Origin: Collinsella sp.
GTDB lineage: Bacteria > Actinomycetota > Coriobacteriia > Coriobacteriales > Coriobacteriaceae
DNA length: 64,000 bases
Direction of reading: 5' to 3'
Assembly: GCA_019425015.1 (NCBI GenBank)
Contig: JAHYYJ010000004.1
Span: 119,616-183,615 of the forward strand
Part shown: positions 44,162 to 53,744 of the stretch, one piece after another
How the letters are laid out: the number at the start of each line of letters is the position of its first letter
Position numbering within the stretch: the first letter of the stretch is position 1
Program-made: the position numbers and the translations under genes
The notes under the pieces: generated by a model
Databases searched by the model: none
The model's input: the letters and a program-made list of their open reading frames with translations, nothing else
Told to the model about the DNA's origin: nothing

Positions 44162-45562
44162 TTGAACAAGAAAACTATTTTGCAAAACATGAGTGTCGCT
44201 TTTCTGGCCCAAGGCGTTACTCTTGCTTTATCAGTTATTCAGACGATGATTGTCCCGAAGCTGCTTGGTGTTGAGCAGTTTGGTTACTGGCAGTTATATA
44301 TCTTCTACGTAAGCTATGTTGGATTTTTCCACTTGGGTCTTTCCTCGGGAGTCTACCTGACGACCGGTGGTCAGAAGCGAGAAGAGATGGACAAGGCATC
44401 GATTAAGAGCCAGATGCTCTTCGGTGTCTTTTACCAGACATTCATGGCCATCGTAATCGTCTCTTTGTCCAGCTTCTTACAAACCGGTGCTGAGCGTACG
44501 TTCGTTGTGGTTATGACCGCAATTTACCTAGTACTTCAGAACTTGGCGACTTTCATGATGAATGAGCTGCAGTGCATGAACGAGACGAAGAAGTCGTCGT
44601 TCTCAACGATTATAGAGCGCTTGGCGTTCTTGGTGCCACTATTGGTACTGCTGGTTTTGAGGATAGACTCGTTTTATCCCTACGTATTTGCTTATACGGC
44701 TTCCACTTTGATGCAGCTGGGCTACTGCGCATGGAACCTGCGCGACTTTTGGGAAGCTGAGTGGCTTGGCCTTCGCCGGACGTCGCGGCTTGGATGGGCG
44801 AGCATCAAGATCGGCTTTCCAATGATGCTCGCGAATGTGATGAGCATGTTAATCCTTGGTATCGGTCGTGTTTTCATCGATGCGCGGTGGGGGATTGAGA
44901 CATTCGGCAAGCTGTCGCTCGCCCTTTCTCTTGTGAGCTTCTTCCTTGCGTTCGTTTCGCAAGCCTCCATGGTTCTTTTCCCCTCGTTGCGGCAAGCGAC
45001 ACTTGATGAGGTTCGAAGGTTCTACCGCGCCGCGCGTGACGCCATGGGGCTTTTATTTCCGGGTGTTTACGCTCTGTACTTCCCGATGGTCTGGTTGCTA
45101 TCGATGTGGCTGCCCGACTACTCAAGTACATTTACTTACCTGATATTCCTTCTGCCCATCTGTGTTTTTGACAGCAAGTACAACATCACTGGCGTGACTT
45201 ACTATAACGTTCTTCGGCGAGAACGCGTGATGCTGCTTGTAAACATGGTATCCGCATTTACCTGCTTAATCCTTACCCTATTAGCTGTCTACGCTTTTGG
45301 TTCCGTCTTTGCAGTCATTTCGGTTATGACAGTAGTGATTGTCGCCCGAAGCCTGTGGTCAGAGTTCTACATGAACCGTCTGATGAAGGTCCCTGCAAGC
45401 TCCATCGGTGCTGCTGAGATCATGCTGACTGTTGGTTTCATCCTGTCGGCATTTTTACTATCACCAGTGCCGGCTTTCTGCTTGTATTCTGCGATTTATT
45501 TGGCGTTTCTGACCTTTTTCCGCCACGAACTGGTAGGGACCATGAAAAAACTAAGGCCGTAG
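44162..45562 (+). CDS. wzx: Lipid-linked repeat-unit flippase (Wzx-like)
   Basis: 466 residues with 12-14 predicted membrane helices, N-terminal MSVAFLAQGVTLALS and LLGVEQFGYWQLY as in MATE/PST flippases. It should move the undecaprenyl-linked repeat unit across the membrane. TTG at 44162 is the proposed start; ATG at 44189 is possible. Confidence 0.85.
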   Translation: MNKKTILQNMSVAFLAQGVTLALSVIQTMIVPKLLGVEQFGYWQLYIFYVSYVGFFHLGLSSGVYLTTGGQKREEMDKASIKSQMLFGVFYQTFMAIVIVSLSSFLQTGAERTFVVVMTAIYLVLQNLATFMMNELQCMNETKKSSFSTIIERLAFLVPLLVLLVLRIDSFYPYVFAYTASTLMQLGYCAWNLRDFWEAEWLGLRRTSRLGWASIKIGFPMMLANVMSMLILGIGRVFIDARWGIETFGKLSLALSLVSFFLAFVSQASMVLFPSLRQATLDEVRRFYRAARDAMGLLFPGVYALYFPMVWLLSMWLPDYSSTFTYLIFLLPICVFDSKYNITGVTYYNVLRRERVMLLVNMVSAFTCLILTLLAVYAFGSVFAVISVMTVVIVARSLWSEFYMNRLMKVPASSIGAAEIMLTVGFILSAFLLSPVPAFCLYSAIYLAFLTFFRHELVGTMKKLRP

Positions 45563-45618
45563 GTGACGGTGTCCCGCACGTTGCATTTTCATAATAACTG
45601 TGAAAGGAAATGATTTTT

Positions 45619-46470
45619 ATGGGACTTATGCAGTCCAGCGCACCGCATGTTGAGGGGGAGCTCGAGCTAAGGGATATTCAGCTAGAGTCCCTAAAGATTC
45701 TGAAAGATATCGATACTGTTTGCAGACGCGAAGGTATTACGTATTGGCTGATGTACGGAAGCCTCATCGGCGTTGTGAGACATCAAGGGTTTATTCCCTG
45801 GGATGATGACTTAGATATCGCGATGCCCCGTTCAGACTACGAGCGGTTCTTAGCTTGCTTCGATGGACGCTTCCCAGAACTCGACAAGTACACGCCCGTG
45901 AAACCGGAGATCGGTTTGAGAAGGCCGTTCCTTATAACGCGCATCTCTAATCCTGAATACAAGATGGTAGGGGAGTACGGCAACGAGGTCGATGAACTTG
46001 GGACTTTCATCGATATTTACCCGTTGGACGGCCTAGCCGACAACATGAGCGAAGCTCTGGATAAAAAGAGAGCAGCACACAAGCTGATGTTGCGCTATCT
46101 ACAGGCGTGCAATTTTGATTGTTGCAACAGAGATATCAATCCAGCAAAAAAACTAGCTAAGTATATTTTGAGCCGAATGCTAGGAAAGCCTGAGAGGTAC
46201 CAGGAACAACTTAATACTCTGTGCACGGAGTCTTCGTTCGATTCCAGAAAGTACGTTGGCCTTATCTCATGGGCCGGAACTCCGGAATCGAGCATCTTTG
46301 AGCGAACGTGGTTCGAAGACACCGTGTATATGCCTTTTGAGGATATGGACGTACCCGTGCCTAGCGGCTATGACCCGCTGCTGAGGTCTTGCTTTGGTGA
46401 TTATATGCAGCTGCCGCCAAAAGAGGAGCGTATGGGGCACCACGTTTACTCAATCATTAGGCGTGTTTAG
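45619..46470 (+). CDS. LicD-family phosphotransferase (first copy)
   Basis: 283 residues from the ATG at 45619 (AAGGA about 10 bases upstream; the ATG at 45610 is too close). LicD core: YWLMYGSLIGVVRHQGFIPWDDD followed by LDIAMPRSDYERF, and a C-terminal FGDYMQLPP. LicD enzymes transfer phospho-substituents such as phosphocholine from a CDP donor to glycans. The adjacent cytidylyltransferase would supply such a donor. A second LicD gene lies 1.1 kb downstream. Confidence 0.88.
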   Translation: MGLMQSSAPHVEGELELRDIQLESLKILKDIDTVCRREGITYWLMYGSLIGVVRHQGFIPWDDDLDIAMPRSDYERFLACFDGRFPELDKYTPVKPEIGLRRPFLITRISNPEYKMVGEYGNEVDELGTFIDIYPLDGLADNMSEALDKKRAAHKLMLRYLQACNFDCCNRDINPAKKLAKYILSRMLGKPERYQEQLNTLCTESSFDSRKYVGLISWAGTPESSIFERTWFEDTVYMPFEDMDVPVPSGYDPLLRSCFGDYMQLPPKEERMGHHVYSIIRRV

Positions 46471-46548
46471 AGCTGCCGCCATTGGTTTCGGGTGATGGTT
46501 TCACCTTTTAATTGAAATCTGAATTAACTAGAGATTTGGAGAATGCAG

Positions 46549-47619
46549 ATGCTTAACTTTACTGTGGGACCGGTTATGAGCCCTAGCGAGGTACTGGAAG
46601 TTTCAGCCAAGAACGCGCCCTATTTCCGTACGCCAGAGTTCTCTCAGGTGATGCTGGAGAACGAGCGCATCATGCTGGGCTTGCTGTCCGCTCCTAGGAA
46701 CTCGCGCTGTGTGTTCCTGACGGCTTCGGGCACAGGTGCCATGGAGGCCGCTGTGATGAGTGTCTTAGCACCCGCTGAGCGTGTTGCCGTCGTCAATGGC
46801 GGTAGTTTCGGGCAGAGGTTCGTCGACTTATGCCAACTTCACGGGCACAACGTCAACGAGATTGGGCTTGAGTTCGGGCGTCAGGTCACGCGGAAAAACC
46901 TCGAGGATGCGGTGGAATCCGGCTGCGGTGCGTTGCTCGTGAACATGCATGAGACCTCGTCGGGACTATTGTACGACATGAGGCTCCTATCCAAGTTTTG
47001 CCGCGAACGCGAGATGCTCTTGATCGTCGACGCAGTGAGCGCGTTCATCGCCGAAGAGATTGACATGGCGGCTCTCGGCGCCGACGTGGTGCTGACGGGT
47101 TCGCAAAAGGCGCTAGCTTGCCACCCGGGCATCTCCCTCATGGCCCTCTCGCCGCGCGGACAGGAAAGGGTAGCGGAGAATCCCGAGGTTTGCTCCTACT
47201 TGAGCCTAAAGGAAGCCCTGCGCAACGGCGAGCGTGGGCAGACTCCCTGGACGCCTGCTGTCAACACGCTGCTTGAGATCAATGCGCGTTTGAGGTCGAT
47301 CGAGGCGCGCGGGATCGACGCGGAGCGCGCCGAGATCGCGTCGCGCGCGAAGGCCGTGCGTGACGCCCTGACGAGCACCACACTCGAGATGGTCCCCGAG
47401 AACCCCTCCAATGCAGTGACGGCGCTCCGTTGCCCCGCGAGCAACGCAAAGGCAATCATCGAGCGCGCCAAAACCGGGTACGGCATGTGGCTGTGCCCAA
47501 ACGGAGGCGCGCTGTGCGACGAGGTGTTCCGCATCGGGCACATCGGTGCCATCACAGAGGAGGACAACGACAGGCTTATCGACTGCCTGACCTCGCTATC
47601 GGCCGAGGGTCTGTTCTAG
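46549..47619 (+). CDS. Class V aminotransferase (PhnW/serine-pyruvate type)
   Basis: 356 residues from the ATG at 46549 (GGAG 8 bases upstream). NFTVGPVMSPSEVLE at the start, TASGTGAMEAAVMS, VDAVSAF (PLP-binding Asp) and LTGSQKALACHPG (Schiff-base Lys). Closest by eye to 2-aminoethylphosphonate-pyruvate or alanine-glyoxylate transaminases. No phosphonate-forming PepM or Ppd gene is nearby, so the substrate may be another aldehyde or keto-polyol. It lies between two LicD genes, which points to making the amino group of a glycan substituent. Confidence 0.82.
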   Translation: MLNFTVGPVMSPSEVLEVSAKNAPYFRTPEFSQVMLENERIMLGLLSAPRNSRCVFLTASGTGAMEAAVMSVLAPAERVAVVNGGSFGQRFVDLCQLHGHNVNEIGLEFGRQVTRKNLEDAVESGCGALLVNMHETSSGLLYDMRLLSKFCREREMLLIVDAVSAFIAEEIDMAALGADVVLTGSQKALACHPGISLMALSPRGQERVAENPEVCSYLSLKEALRNGERGQTPWTPAVNTLLEINARLRSIEARGIDAERAEIASRAKAVRDALTSTTLEMVPENPSNAVTALRCPASNAKAIIERAKTGYGMWLCPNGGALCDEVFRIGHIGAITEEDNDRLIDCLTSLSAEGLF

Positions 47620-47631
47620 GTGGGGGCGCAG

Positions 47632-48477
47632 ATGAAACAGGTAAAGGTCATAGAAGGAGAGGACTTCCGACGCATGCAGCTATTGGAGCTCGACATGCTC
47701 GTGGAGTTCGACCGCGTGTGTCGCGCTCACGGGATTGCGTACACAATCTTCGGCGGGACGCTCCTTGGCGCAGTGCGCCACAAGGGCTATATCCCCTGGG
47801 ATGATGATGCTGATATTGCAATGCTTCGTGAGGACTACGAGAGGTTCCGTTCTGTCGCCCATGAGATGGACCCGTCCATCTGTTTCTTCCAGGACCATCT
47901 GAGCGATCCTGAATACAGGTGGGGGTACGGCAAGCTCAGGCGCACCGGAACGAAGTACGTGAGGGTCGGACAGGAGCACTTGAAGTGCAAAACAGGAGTC
48001 TTTGTCGACGTGTTCCCCATGGACGACGTGCCTCTTGGTGTGGGCGGCCAAATTCTGCAGGACTTCTGGTGCATGTGCCTGCGCAAGGTCCTATGGTCTG
48101 AGGTCGGCAGACTCGACCCCCGCGTGTCGGCTCCGCTCAGGGCCTGGTTCTCGCTGTTGTCCAAGATACCCGCAAAGGCGGTTTATGCTCTAGCCGCTCC
48201 AATGGAGCGCAAGAGCACGGACGACAGCCCCAACCGCGTAAGGACGCTGCTGTTTCCAGCTACCGGTACCCTCTATCGAGAAAATCCGCTCGAAGAGCGT
48301 TACGCGATGCCTAAGGAGTGGTTTAAGGACCTGTCGGAGTACGAGTTCGAAGGGAAACGTTTGATGGGGACACGTGACTTCGACGCGATCCTCACTTACA
48401 TCTATGGCGACTACATGCAGTTGCCGCCCGAGGACCGCCGAGGGCAGCACTCTCCGGTATCGAGCTACGAGTTTTAA
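47632..48477 (+). CDS. LicD-family phosphotransferase (second copy)
   Basis: 281 residues from the ATG at 47632 (GTGGGGG upstream). Core YTIFGGTLLGAVRHKGYIPWDDD, then ADIAMLREDYERF, and near the end YGDYMQLPPEDRR. Similar in build to the first LicD copy but diverged, so the two may add the same group at two positions or act in sequence. Confidence 0.88.
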   Translation: MKQVKVIEGEDFRRMQLLELDMLVEFDRVCRAHGIAYTIFGGTLLGAVRHKGYIPWDDDADIAMLREDYERFRSVAHEMDPSICFFQDHLSDPEYRWGYGKLRRTGTKYVRVGQEHLKCKTGVFVDVFPMDDVPLGVGGQILQDFWCMCLRKVLWSEVGRLDPRVSAPLRAWFSLLSKIPAKAVYALAAPMERKSTDDSPNRVRTLLFPATGTLYRENPLEERYAMPKEWFKDLSEYEFEGKRLMGTRDFDAILTYIYGDYMQLPPEDRRGQHSPVSSYEF

Positions 48478-48488
48478 GGAAAACGAAC

Positions 48489-49280
48489 GTGAATGTGAAG
48501 AAAGTGGCCTGCTGGGACGAGGGCCTGCGGCGTGTTCTGGAAGGTCAGCGCGTTGAAAACCCCTACGCACTTATCGATGCGCTGACCTACGGGTTCGAGG
48601 GCGACAACGTTGCGTGCTGGGAGGTCTTCGACGAAAGCCGACTCGAGGCGGTCGTTTACCGATATTATGACGGACTCCAGGTCGTCTTCTGCGGGCAGGC
48701 AGGCCACCGCGCAATCCGGGCCGTCGCGACCCTCGTTGAGAAAATGGACCCCTCCATGGTCCAGACCTCTTACAGTGCAGCGGCAGAGCTCGCCACCGTG
48801 CTCGCCGACTACAGTTTGTCTGAGGGGTGGGTTATGCGGGCTGACGGAACTCAGGTACCAGACCCCGCGGCGGTCAGGGCGACCGAGGCCGACTATCCTG
48901 AGATAGCCAGGCTCATCTGCGGCGACGAGGAGATTGGCAAGCACTACGACGTCAGCGCGCTCGTGGCTCAGTTGCGTGAGAGAGAGCGGCTTCAGGGCTG
49001 CAGGAGCATAGTCATTAGGGATAGCGAAGGAATTGCTGCGCATATGGCAACCTATGCCGAGTCCGACGATGTTGCCGTCTGCGCCGGGCTCAAGGCTCGC
49101 CCTGGCGCGGAGAAGGGTGTCGGGGCGCGGGTGCTCTCATCGCTGGCCGTCGAAGTGGCCGCGCGCGGCCTCATACCTTTGCTGTACTGCTACATAGAGC
49201 CACTGTGGCCTTGGTACGAGGCCCATGGGTGGGAGAAAGCCTTCCACGTCGCGAAGCTCGAGCACTGCGGCAATTACTAA
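48489..49280 (+). CDS. GNAT-family acyltransferase
   Basis: 263 residues. C-terminal half has GNAT features: VRATEADYPEIARLI, MATYAESDDVAVCAGLKARPGAEKGVGARVLSSLAVEVAARG (acetyl-CoA loop-like) and LWPWYEAHGWEKAFHVAKLE. N-terminal half is also GNAT-like but degenerate. Could acylate the amino group made by the neighbouring aminotransferase; this is inferred from position only. GTG start. Confidence 0.72.
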   Translation: MNVKKVACWDEGLRRVLEGQRVENPYALIDALTYGFEGDNVACWEVFDESRLEAVVYRYYDGLQVVFCGQAGHRAIRAVATLVEKMDPSMVQTSYSAAAELATVLADYSLSEGWVMRADGTQVPDPAAVRATEADYPEIARLICGDEEIGKHYDVSALVAQLRERERLQGCRSIVIRDSEGIAAHMATYAESDDVAVCAGLKARPGAEKGVGARVLSSLAVEVAARGLIPLLYCYIEPLWPWYEAHGWEKAFHVAKLEHCGNY

Positions 49281-49308
49281 ACAAGCCACGAAAGGGAAGG
49301 TGAGGCCC

Positions 49309-50697
49309 ATGAGGAAAGTGATCACATATGGAACGTACGACCTTCTGCACCGGGGCCATGTGCGCCTGCTGGAACGCGCCAAGGCGCTCGGCGACTACCT
49401 GGTCGTGGGCGTAACCGCCGATGGCTTCGACAAGGTGCGCGGGAAGATTAACGTTTCCCAAACCCTCAACGAGCGCATGCGTTCTGTCCAAGAGCTCGGG
49501 ATTGCTGACGAAGTAATCGTTGAAGAGTACGAGGGCCAGAAGATTGACGACATCAGACGCATGGGAATTGATGTGTTCACCGTAGGCTCTGACTGGGTTG
49601 GTAAGTTCGACTATCTCAGGGAATACTGTGAGGTAGTCTACCTTGATCGCACGCAAGGCGTCTCGAGCACCGAGCTTCGCGCCGAAAGTGGACATCTACG
49701 AATGGGGTACGTGGGCAAGCGTGTGCTAGTGGATAAGTATCTGCGTGAAAGTGCCTTCGTGAATGGCGTTGACCCCACCTGCGCGATGATCGACAGTGAT
49801 GGAAGCCTCGCAGGCTGTGGCTTAGTCGAACAGGTTAATGATTTCGATGAGATAGTCGGTCGATGCGACGCAATCTACCTTGCATCGCATCCCAATCAGC
49901 ACTATGGACAGATTAAGCGAGCGCTTGAGGCGGGCAAACATGTTCTATGTGAGAGCCCCATTGCCTCAACGCGTGAGGCGTGCCAGGAACTGCAGGCGCT
50001 CGCACGCTCAAAGGGCCTCGTTTTGGCCGACGCGATCAAGACGGCGTATTCAACGGCCTACCATCGACTGCTTCTGCTCGCCAAGAGTGGTCACATTGGA
50101 CGAGTTCTGTCGGTGCGCGCTGTATGCACCAGCCTTGTTGATCTTGGCAGTGAGGACATCTCGAGCGTTGAGGGCAAGTGGTCGAGCTCCAAAGCCTGGG
50201 GTCCAGCAGCGTTGCTGCCCATCTTGCAGCTACTCGGAACTAATTATCAATCAGCCGATTTTGTAAGGGCCGACCTTGAAGGTCACGCTGGCTTTGACGC
50301 GTTTGGTGAGATCCGACTGGCATTCGAGGATGGCTACGGCGAGGCGGTTTTCGGCAAGGCGGCTAAATCTGAGGGGTCGCTTGTGGTTTCCGGCACGGAT
50401 GGCTACATTTACGTACCCGCTCCCTGGTGGAAAACAGACTACTTCGAGGTACGCAAAGAGGATCCTTCTCAAAACAAGCGGTATTTCTTCCAGCTTGACG
50501 GCGAGGGAATTCGCAACGAGCTCGTCGAGTTCGCGCGAGCAGCTGAGCGTGGAGGCAAATGCGGTCTTTACATCGATGATAGTGTGTCCGCCGCCATAGC
50601 TGGCCTGCTGGGCCAATTCGACGCAAGTAAAGACCACATCGAACTGTCGCCTATCAAGCTCGGGAGCGACACCTGTGGTGAAGGCGTAGCGAGGTAG
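49309..50697 (+). CDS. Cytidylyltransferase fused to Gfo/Idh/MocA-like domain
   Basis: 462 residues from the ATG at 49309 (GGAAGGTGAGG upstream). Residues 1-130 are a TagD/GCT-type nucleotidyltransferase: GTYDLLHRGHVRLLERA (HxGH) and RTQGVSSTEL. Residues about 145-450 resemble Gfo/Idh/MocA oxidoreductases (IYLASHPNQHYGQIKRALEA, GKHVLCESPIA), but the usual catalytic Lys of the EKP motif is Ser here. The pair resembles the logic of TarI-TarJ, where a polyol phosphate is made and CTP-activated. Last gene of the capsule operon. Confidence 0.85.
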   Translation: MRKVITYGTYDLLHRGHVRLLERAKALGDYLVVGVTADGFDKVRGKINVSQTLNERMRSVQELGIADEVIVEEYEGQKIDDIRRMGIDVFTVGSDWVGKFDYLREYCEVVYLDRTQGVSSTELRAESGHLRMGYVGKRVLVDKYLRESAFVNGVDPTCAMIDSDGSLAGCGLVEQVNDFDEIVGRCDAIYLASHPNQHYGQIKRALEAGKHVLCESPIASTREACQELQALARSKGLVLADAIKTAYSTAYHRLLLLAKSGHIGRVLSVRAVCTSLVDLGSEDISSVEGKWSSSKAWGPAALLPILQLLGTNYQSADFVRADLEGHAGFDAFGEIRLAFEDGYGEAVFGKAAKSEGSLVVSGTDGYIYVPAPWWKTDYFEVRKEDPSQNKRYFFQLDGEGIRNELVEFARAAERGGKCGLYIDDSVSAAIAGLLGQFDASKDHIELSPIKLGSDTCGEGVAR

Positions 50698-51180
50698 ACT
50701 CGTTTAGATATACACTCGACCCATTAATCATGCTGTAATCTGAAGCATGGGGGAGTGGTGACTATCATTCGTCTAGGTGATAGCGGTCAGTATCTCAATT
50801 GCATGCTTTTCTTTCATTGATTTAATTACAACGCAAGCAGCAACTTGCGAATAACGGAAGCCGAAATTTAGCTACTTCCACGTAAACTCTCTCCATGAGT
50901 TTTGACTTAGGTTGGTCCAAAAAATGACTACGTCAACTTGCGATCCAACCTAAACCTACCGTAGGCACTTGAATGCGTCTTCGCTATTTGGTATTTGACT
51001 AAACAAAACAAATGAAGGACCCTTTGCTAGGGTCATGATGATTACATAATTTGATTTAGAATCAGGCTCACATTAGTTATGTCTATGTGAGCCTGATTTT
51101 TTAGCAAGTGCCTGCAAGTCTCTATACGGGCAGTCATGCAAATAAGAATCTGTATCATTTATTTGTATTTCTAACGGTTT
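50698..51180. other. AT-rich gap after the capsule operon, no gene seen
   Basis: No convincing frame on either strand. It contains the terminator at 51060-51102 and a small hairpin (GGACCC / GGGTC near 51018). Probably the boundary between the capsule locus and the accessory island. Confidence 0.5.
51060..51102 (+). terminator. Strong terminator downstream of the capsule operon
   Basis: Perfect 14-bp stem AATCAGGCTCACAT / ATGTGAGCCTGATT, 11-bp loop, then TTTT. Confidence 0.9.
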
Positions 51181-51186
51181 AGATAT

Positions 51187-51309
51187 CGTGCGACAACGCG
51201 CCTGCCCTAAGCTGCGGTAGGTCGCGTCGGTCATTAGGATATGGCGCACCACCCTTGCGATCGGGTACCATCTGTCCCAGGCCAGGTTGACCCGGAACTT
51301 CCAGGCGCG
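51187..51309 (-). pseudogene. Gene fragment of unknown family
   Basis: On the minus strand the frame from 51309 reads RAWKFRVNLAWDRWYPIARV and VRHILMTDATYRSLGQAR, GC-rich and protein-like, with no start and a switch to AT-rich sequence near 51180. It is probably the broken end of a lost capsule-locus gene. Confidence 0.3.
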
Positions 51310-51395
51310 TCAGTGATCGCATAGTCCCACTATTTGGGAGCTGAATTAAAGAATCCTGAATGCAGAACGATAATTGTAGTATTGCCAATTGATTT

Positions 51396-52055
51396 TTGAT
51401 TGCGGAGGAGACGATAGATCTAACGAATCTACCTGAGTACATCTCAGCGATTGAGGCAATCATCGCGTTGCTCATTTCTTGTTACCAAGCTCGTCTCAGC
51501 AATAAACAGTCTCTATTCAATCGACGTTTAAATATATGGATAACCGTCGATAAACTCATGAGTGTTTACGCAAAAAACGCGAAGAACTTGGAACATGATG
51601 ACAAACCGCAAATGGCTATCGACCTACTATTTGTATGGCTGACTAACACTACGTACCTGCAATCAATTTCAGCCTCAATTAATAAGGTGTTAGATGCCGA
51701 CCTTCAACTCAAATTGCATTTAAAGCTTGATGAAATGAGATCGATCGCCATGGAGGCGAGATTTTGCTTCAAGGGAAAGAGCGGAGAGGCAATTGCCGAA
51801 TTCATAGAAGCTTACCAATCCCTTTTGTTTTCAATGTATCAGTATCAGATTCTATTTAATAAGATGCTCCAGAATGCAAGGGAATATCAATGGACGCTTG
51901 AACAGGCTTATGAAAGGTTAGATGAGCCCAATCAACGGAAAGAACTCTTTGAGAAAGAAAATGCTCTTGCCGCTTCATACAAGACTCTATGTCAGCAAAA
52001 GATACGAGGTGCGATTCAGCACCAAATAAAACTAACAGGCTCTATATGGCGCTGA
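51396..52055 (+). CDS. Unknown protein with N-terminal membrane segment
   Basis: 219 residues from a TTG at 51396. A GGAGGAG sequence lies just inside the frame, but no ATG, GTG or TTG follows it within reach, so the start is uncertain. One hydrophobic segment (ISAIEAIIALLISCYQ, residues 15-31), then an all-helical charged body with a Gln/Lys-rich end. No family recognised. AT-rich like the next two genes; together they look like an acquired block. Confidence 0.6.
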   Translation: MIAEETIDLTNLPEYISAIEAIIALLISCYQARLSNKQSLFNRRLNIWITVDKLMSVYAKNAKNLEHDDKPQMAIDLLFVWLTNTTYLQSISASINKVLDADLQLKLHLKLDEMRSIAMEARFCFKGKSGEAIAEFIEAYQSLLFSMYQYQILFNKMLQNAREYQWTLEQAYERLDEPNQRKELFEKENALAASYKTLCQQKIRGAIQHQIKLTGSIWR

Positions 52056-52239
52056 GCTAATAATTGGGTGCCTAAGACGGTCGATGCCGCATCTAATCTC
52101 AATGCTATTAGTCCATTGATCAAAAACTCTTAAGCTCTAAAGAAACGCAAGACCCGCCAGCTTTCATTGCTGCGAGTTTGAAAACGTTACCAATTAGAAT
52201 AGAACCCTGTGCCGGAATTAGATTTGGAAGCTGACTCAG

Positions 52240-53577
52240 GTGAACTTTAAGGACGAATACATAAATAGTCAGATGTTCAGCTGGAGACATCATCCACTGC
52301 GGTACGTGGCAAGGGAGGATGAGCTCGCTTACAGTCGTCTTTATGGCTGCGTAGGACAATTGGCGGAATCCGTTAGTGGTTTAGTCTCTACGCCATCTTT
52401 CAACCAGTTTTTACTTGAATCCTGTCAGCTTTTGGCTAACTCGCTAGATCTAATTCATCAAGGTTACTTCGACGCTGCCTTTTATTCAGTTAGACAAGCT
52501 GGAGAGATCATCCTTGTCGGTACGTTGTTTTCGAATCTAGAAGAATCTGAGCGCAAGGCTAAATATGAGAAATGGGTCTCGCTCGACAGGTTCCCCTCAT
52601 TTAGCGAACTGTCCAAAATGCTGCGTTCAAAAGATATTGAATATCGAGACCTTCTTGAACAAATGCCCGAAATTGATGAGCTAATCAGCAAGCTCAATAA
52701 GAGGGCGAACAAGTATATTCACAAACAAGGCCACGAATCCTTTTATACCAAGCCTTACGAGGTGGTTCCCGAAAGCGCGAAGCATATTCGAGAGGATTTC
52801 ACCGATTATTTCACGACTACTGTAAAGGTCTGTGCAATTTTTCGACTTGCCGTCGATCCTTTCCCCATATTACTGAGCGATCCCGAATGCGAATACAGAT
52901 TCCCTGATTGTATGACAATCGAATTCGGACAATACTTTATTGATAATTGTTTGGGAAGCGATTTTGTTGAGCATTACATTAAGACGGATTTCTACCGCAA
53001 TTGGGTGAATGCGATTAAGTCAACATTTCCTCAGTTGAAGGAGGCAACATATTATGTCTCAAACCTGCACTATATTGATTTGTCTAACATCAAAGACATT
53101 CTTGATGAGCTAGATAAGTTAACGTTATACGAGGCAACTGCTGTTTTATTCACTGCACTATTCTCAGAAAAAGTAATTGCCATTCATATAAACGGCATGC
53201 TTGATGCATTTAGTAATTCGGCAAGACCATCAAGCGGTCTGTACCTTTCAGACATGAGTGCTTACGCCGAGCAGCTTGGCGGAGTCAACGTTCCACTCGC
53301 GGAGATCTGTCATCTCGCTAGTCTTGATACATCGCATGAGTATTCTCCCGTTAGCTCATTCATTACTTCGTTTTCTATTGCGTCAGATTTTATTTGCGTT
53401 GAGACCGATAAGCTTCTTGATGACAATGAAGTTGAGCTAGGCCAAAAAGCGGCAGAAGAGCTTGATTGGCTTTGGGGCCGAATCAAAACAGGCCAATGTG
53501 CCATGTTTGAATTAAAGGAAGTGGCATTGTTCAAGCGAATTAAACAGAACGTGCAAGTAGAATGTCATCGCGTCTAG
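52240..53577 (+). CDS. Unknown helical protein with HEPN-like motif
   Basis: 445 residues, mostly helical, no membrane segment. The segment KLNKRANKYIHKQGHESF (about residues 150-167) contains R-x5-H, as in HEPN domains. The middle region DYFTTTVKVCAIFRLAVDPFP resembles C-terminal parts of DUF4145-like HEPN proteins. GTG start at 52240. No neighbour gives a firm role; an RNase-type defence effector is possible. Confidence 0.55.
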   Translation: MNFKDEYINSQMFSWRHHPLRYVAREDELAYSRLYGCVGQLAESVSGLVSTPSFNQFLLESCQLLANSLDLIHQGYFDAAFYSVRQAGEIILVGTLFSNLEESERKAKYEKWVSLDRFPSFSELSKMLRSKDIEYRDLLEQMPEIDELISKLNKRANKYIHKQGHESFYTKPYEVVPESAKHIREDFTDYFTTTVKVCAIFRLAVDPFPILLSDPECEYRFPDCMTIEFGQYFIDNCLGSDFVEHYIKTDFYRNWVNAIKSTFPQLKEATYYVSNLHYIDLSNIKDILDELDKLTLYEATAVLFTALFSEKVIAIHINGMLDAFSNSARPSSGLYLSDMSAYAEQLGGVNVPLAEICHLASLDTSHEYSPVSSFITSFSIASDFICVETDKLLDDNEVELGQKAAEELDWLWGRIKTGQCAMFELKEVALFKRIKQNVQVECHRV

Positions 53578-53744
53578 GCCGGCAAGAAAAAACTGATCGT
53601 GAGTACGTGCCATCCGACCCACCTATCGAGCTTCTTGGTGAGCTGGTTTGATTCGACGCGGATATTTGTCTTTACAATGTCTTATCCTCAAGTAATGAAA
53701 CCTGCCGTAAACTAACAAATCCAATAGTGGGAAACGAGTGATGC

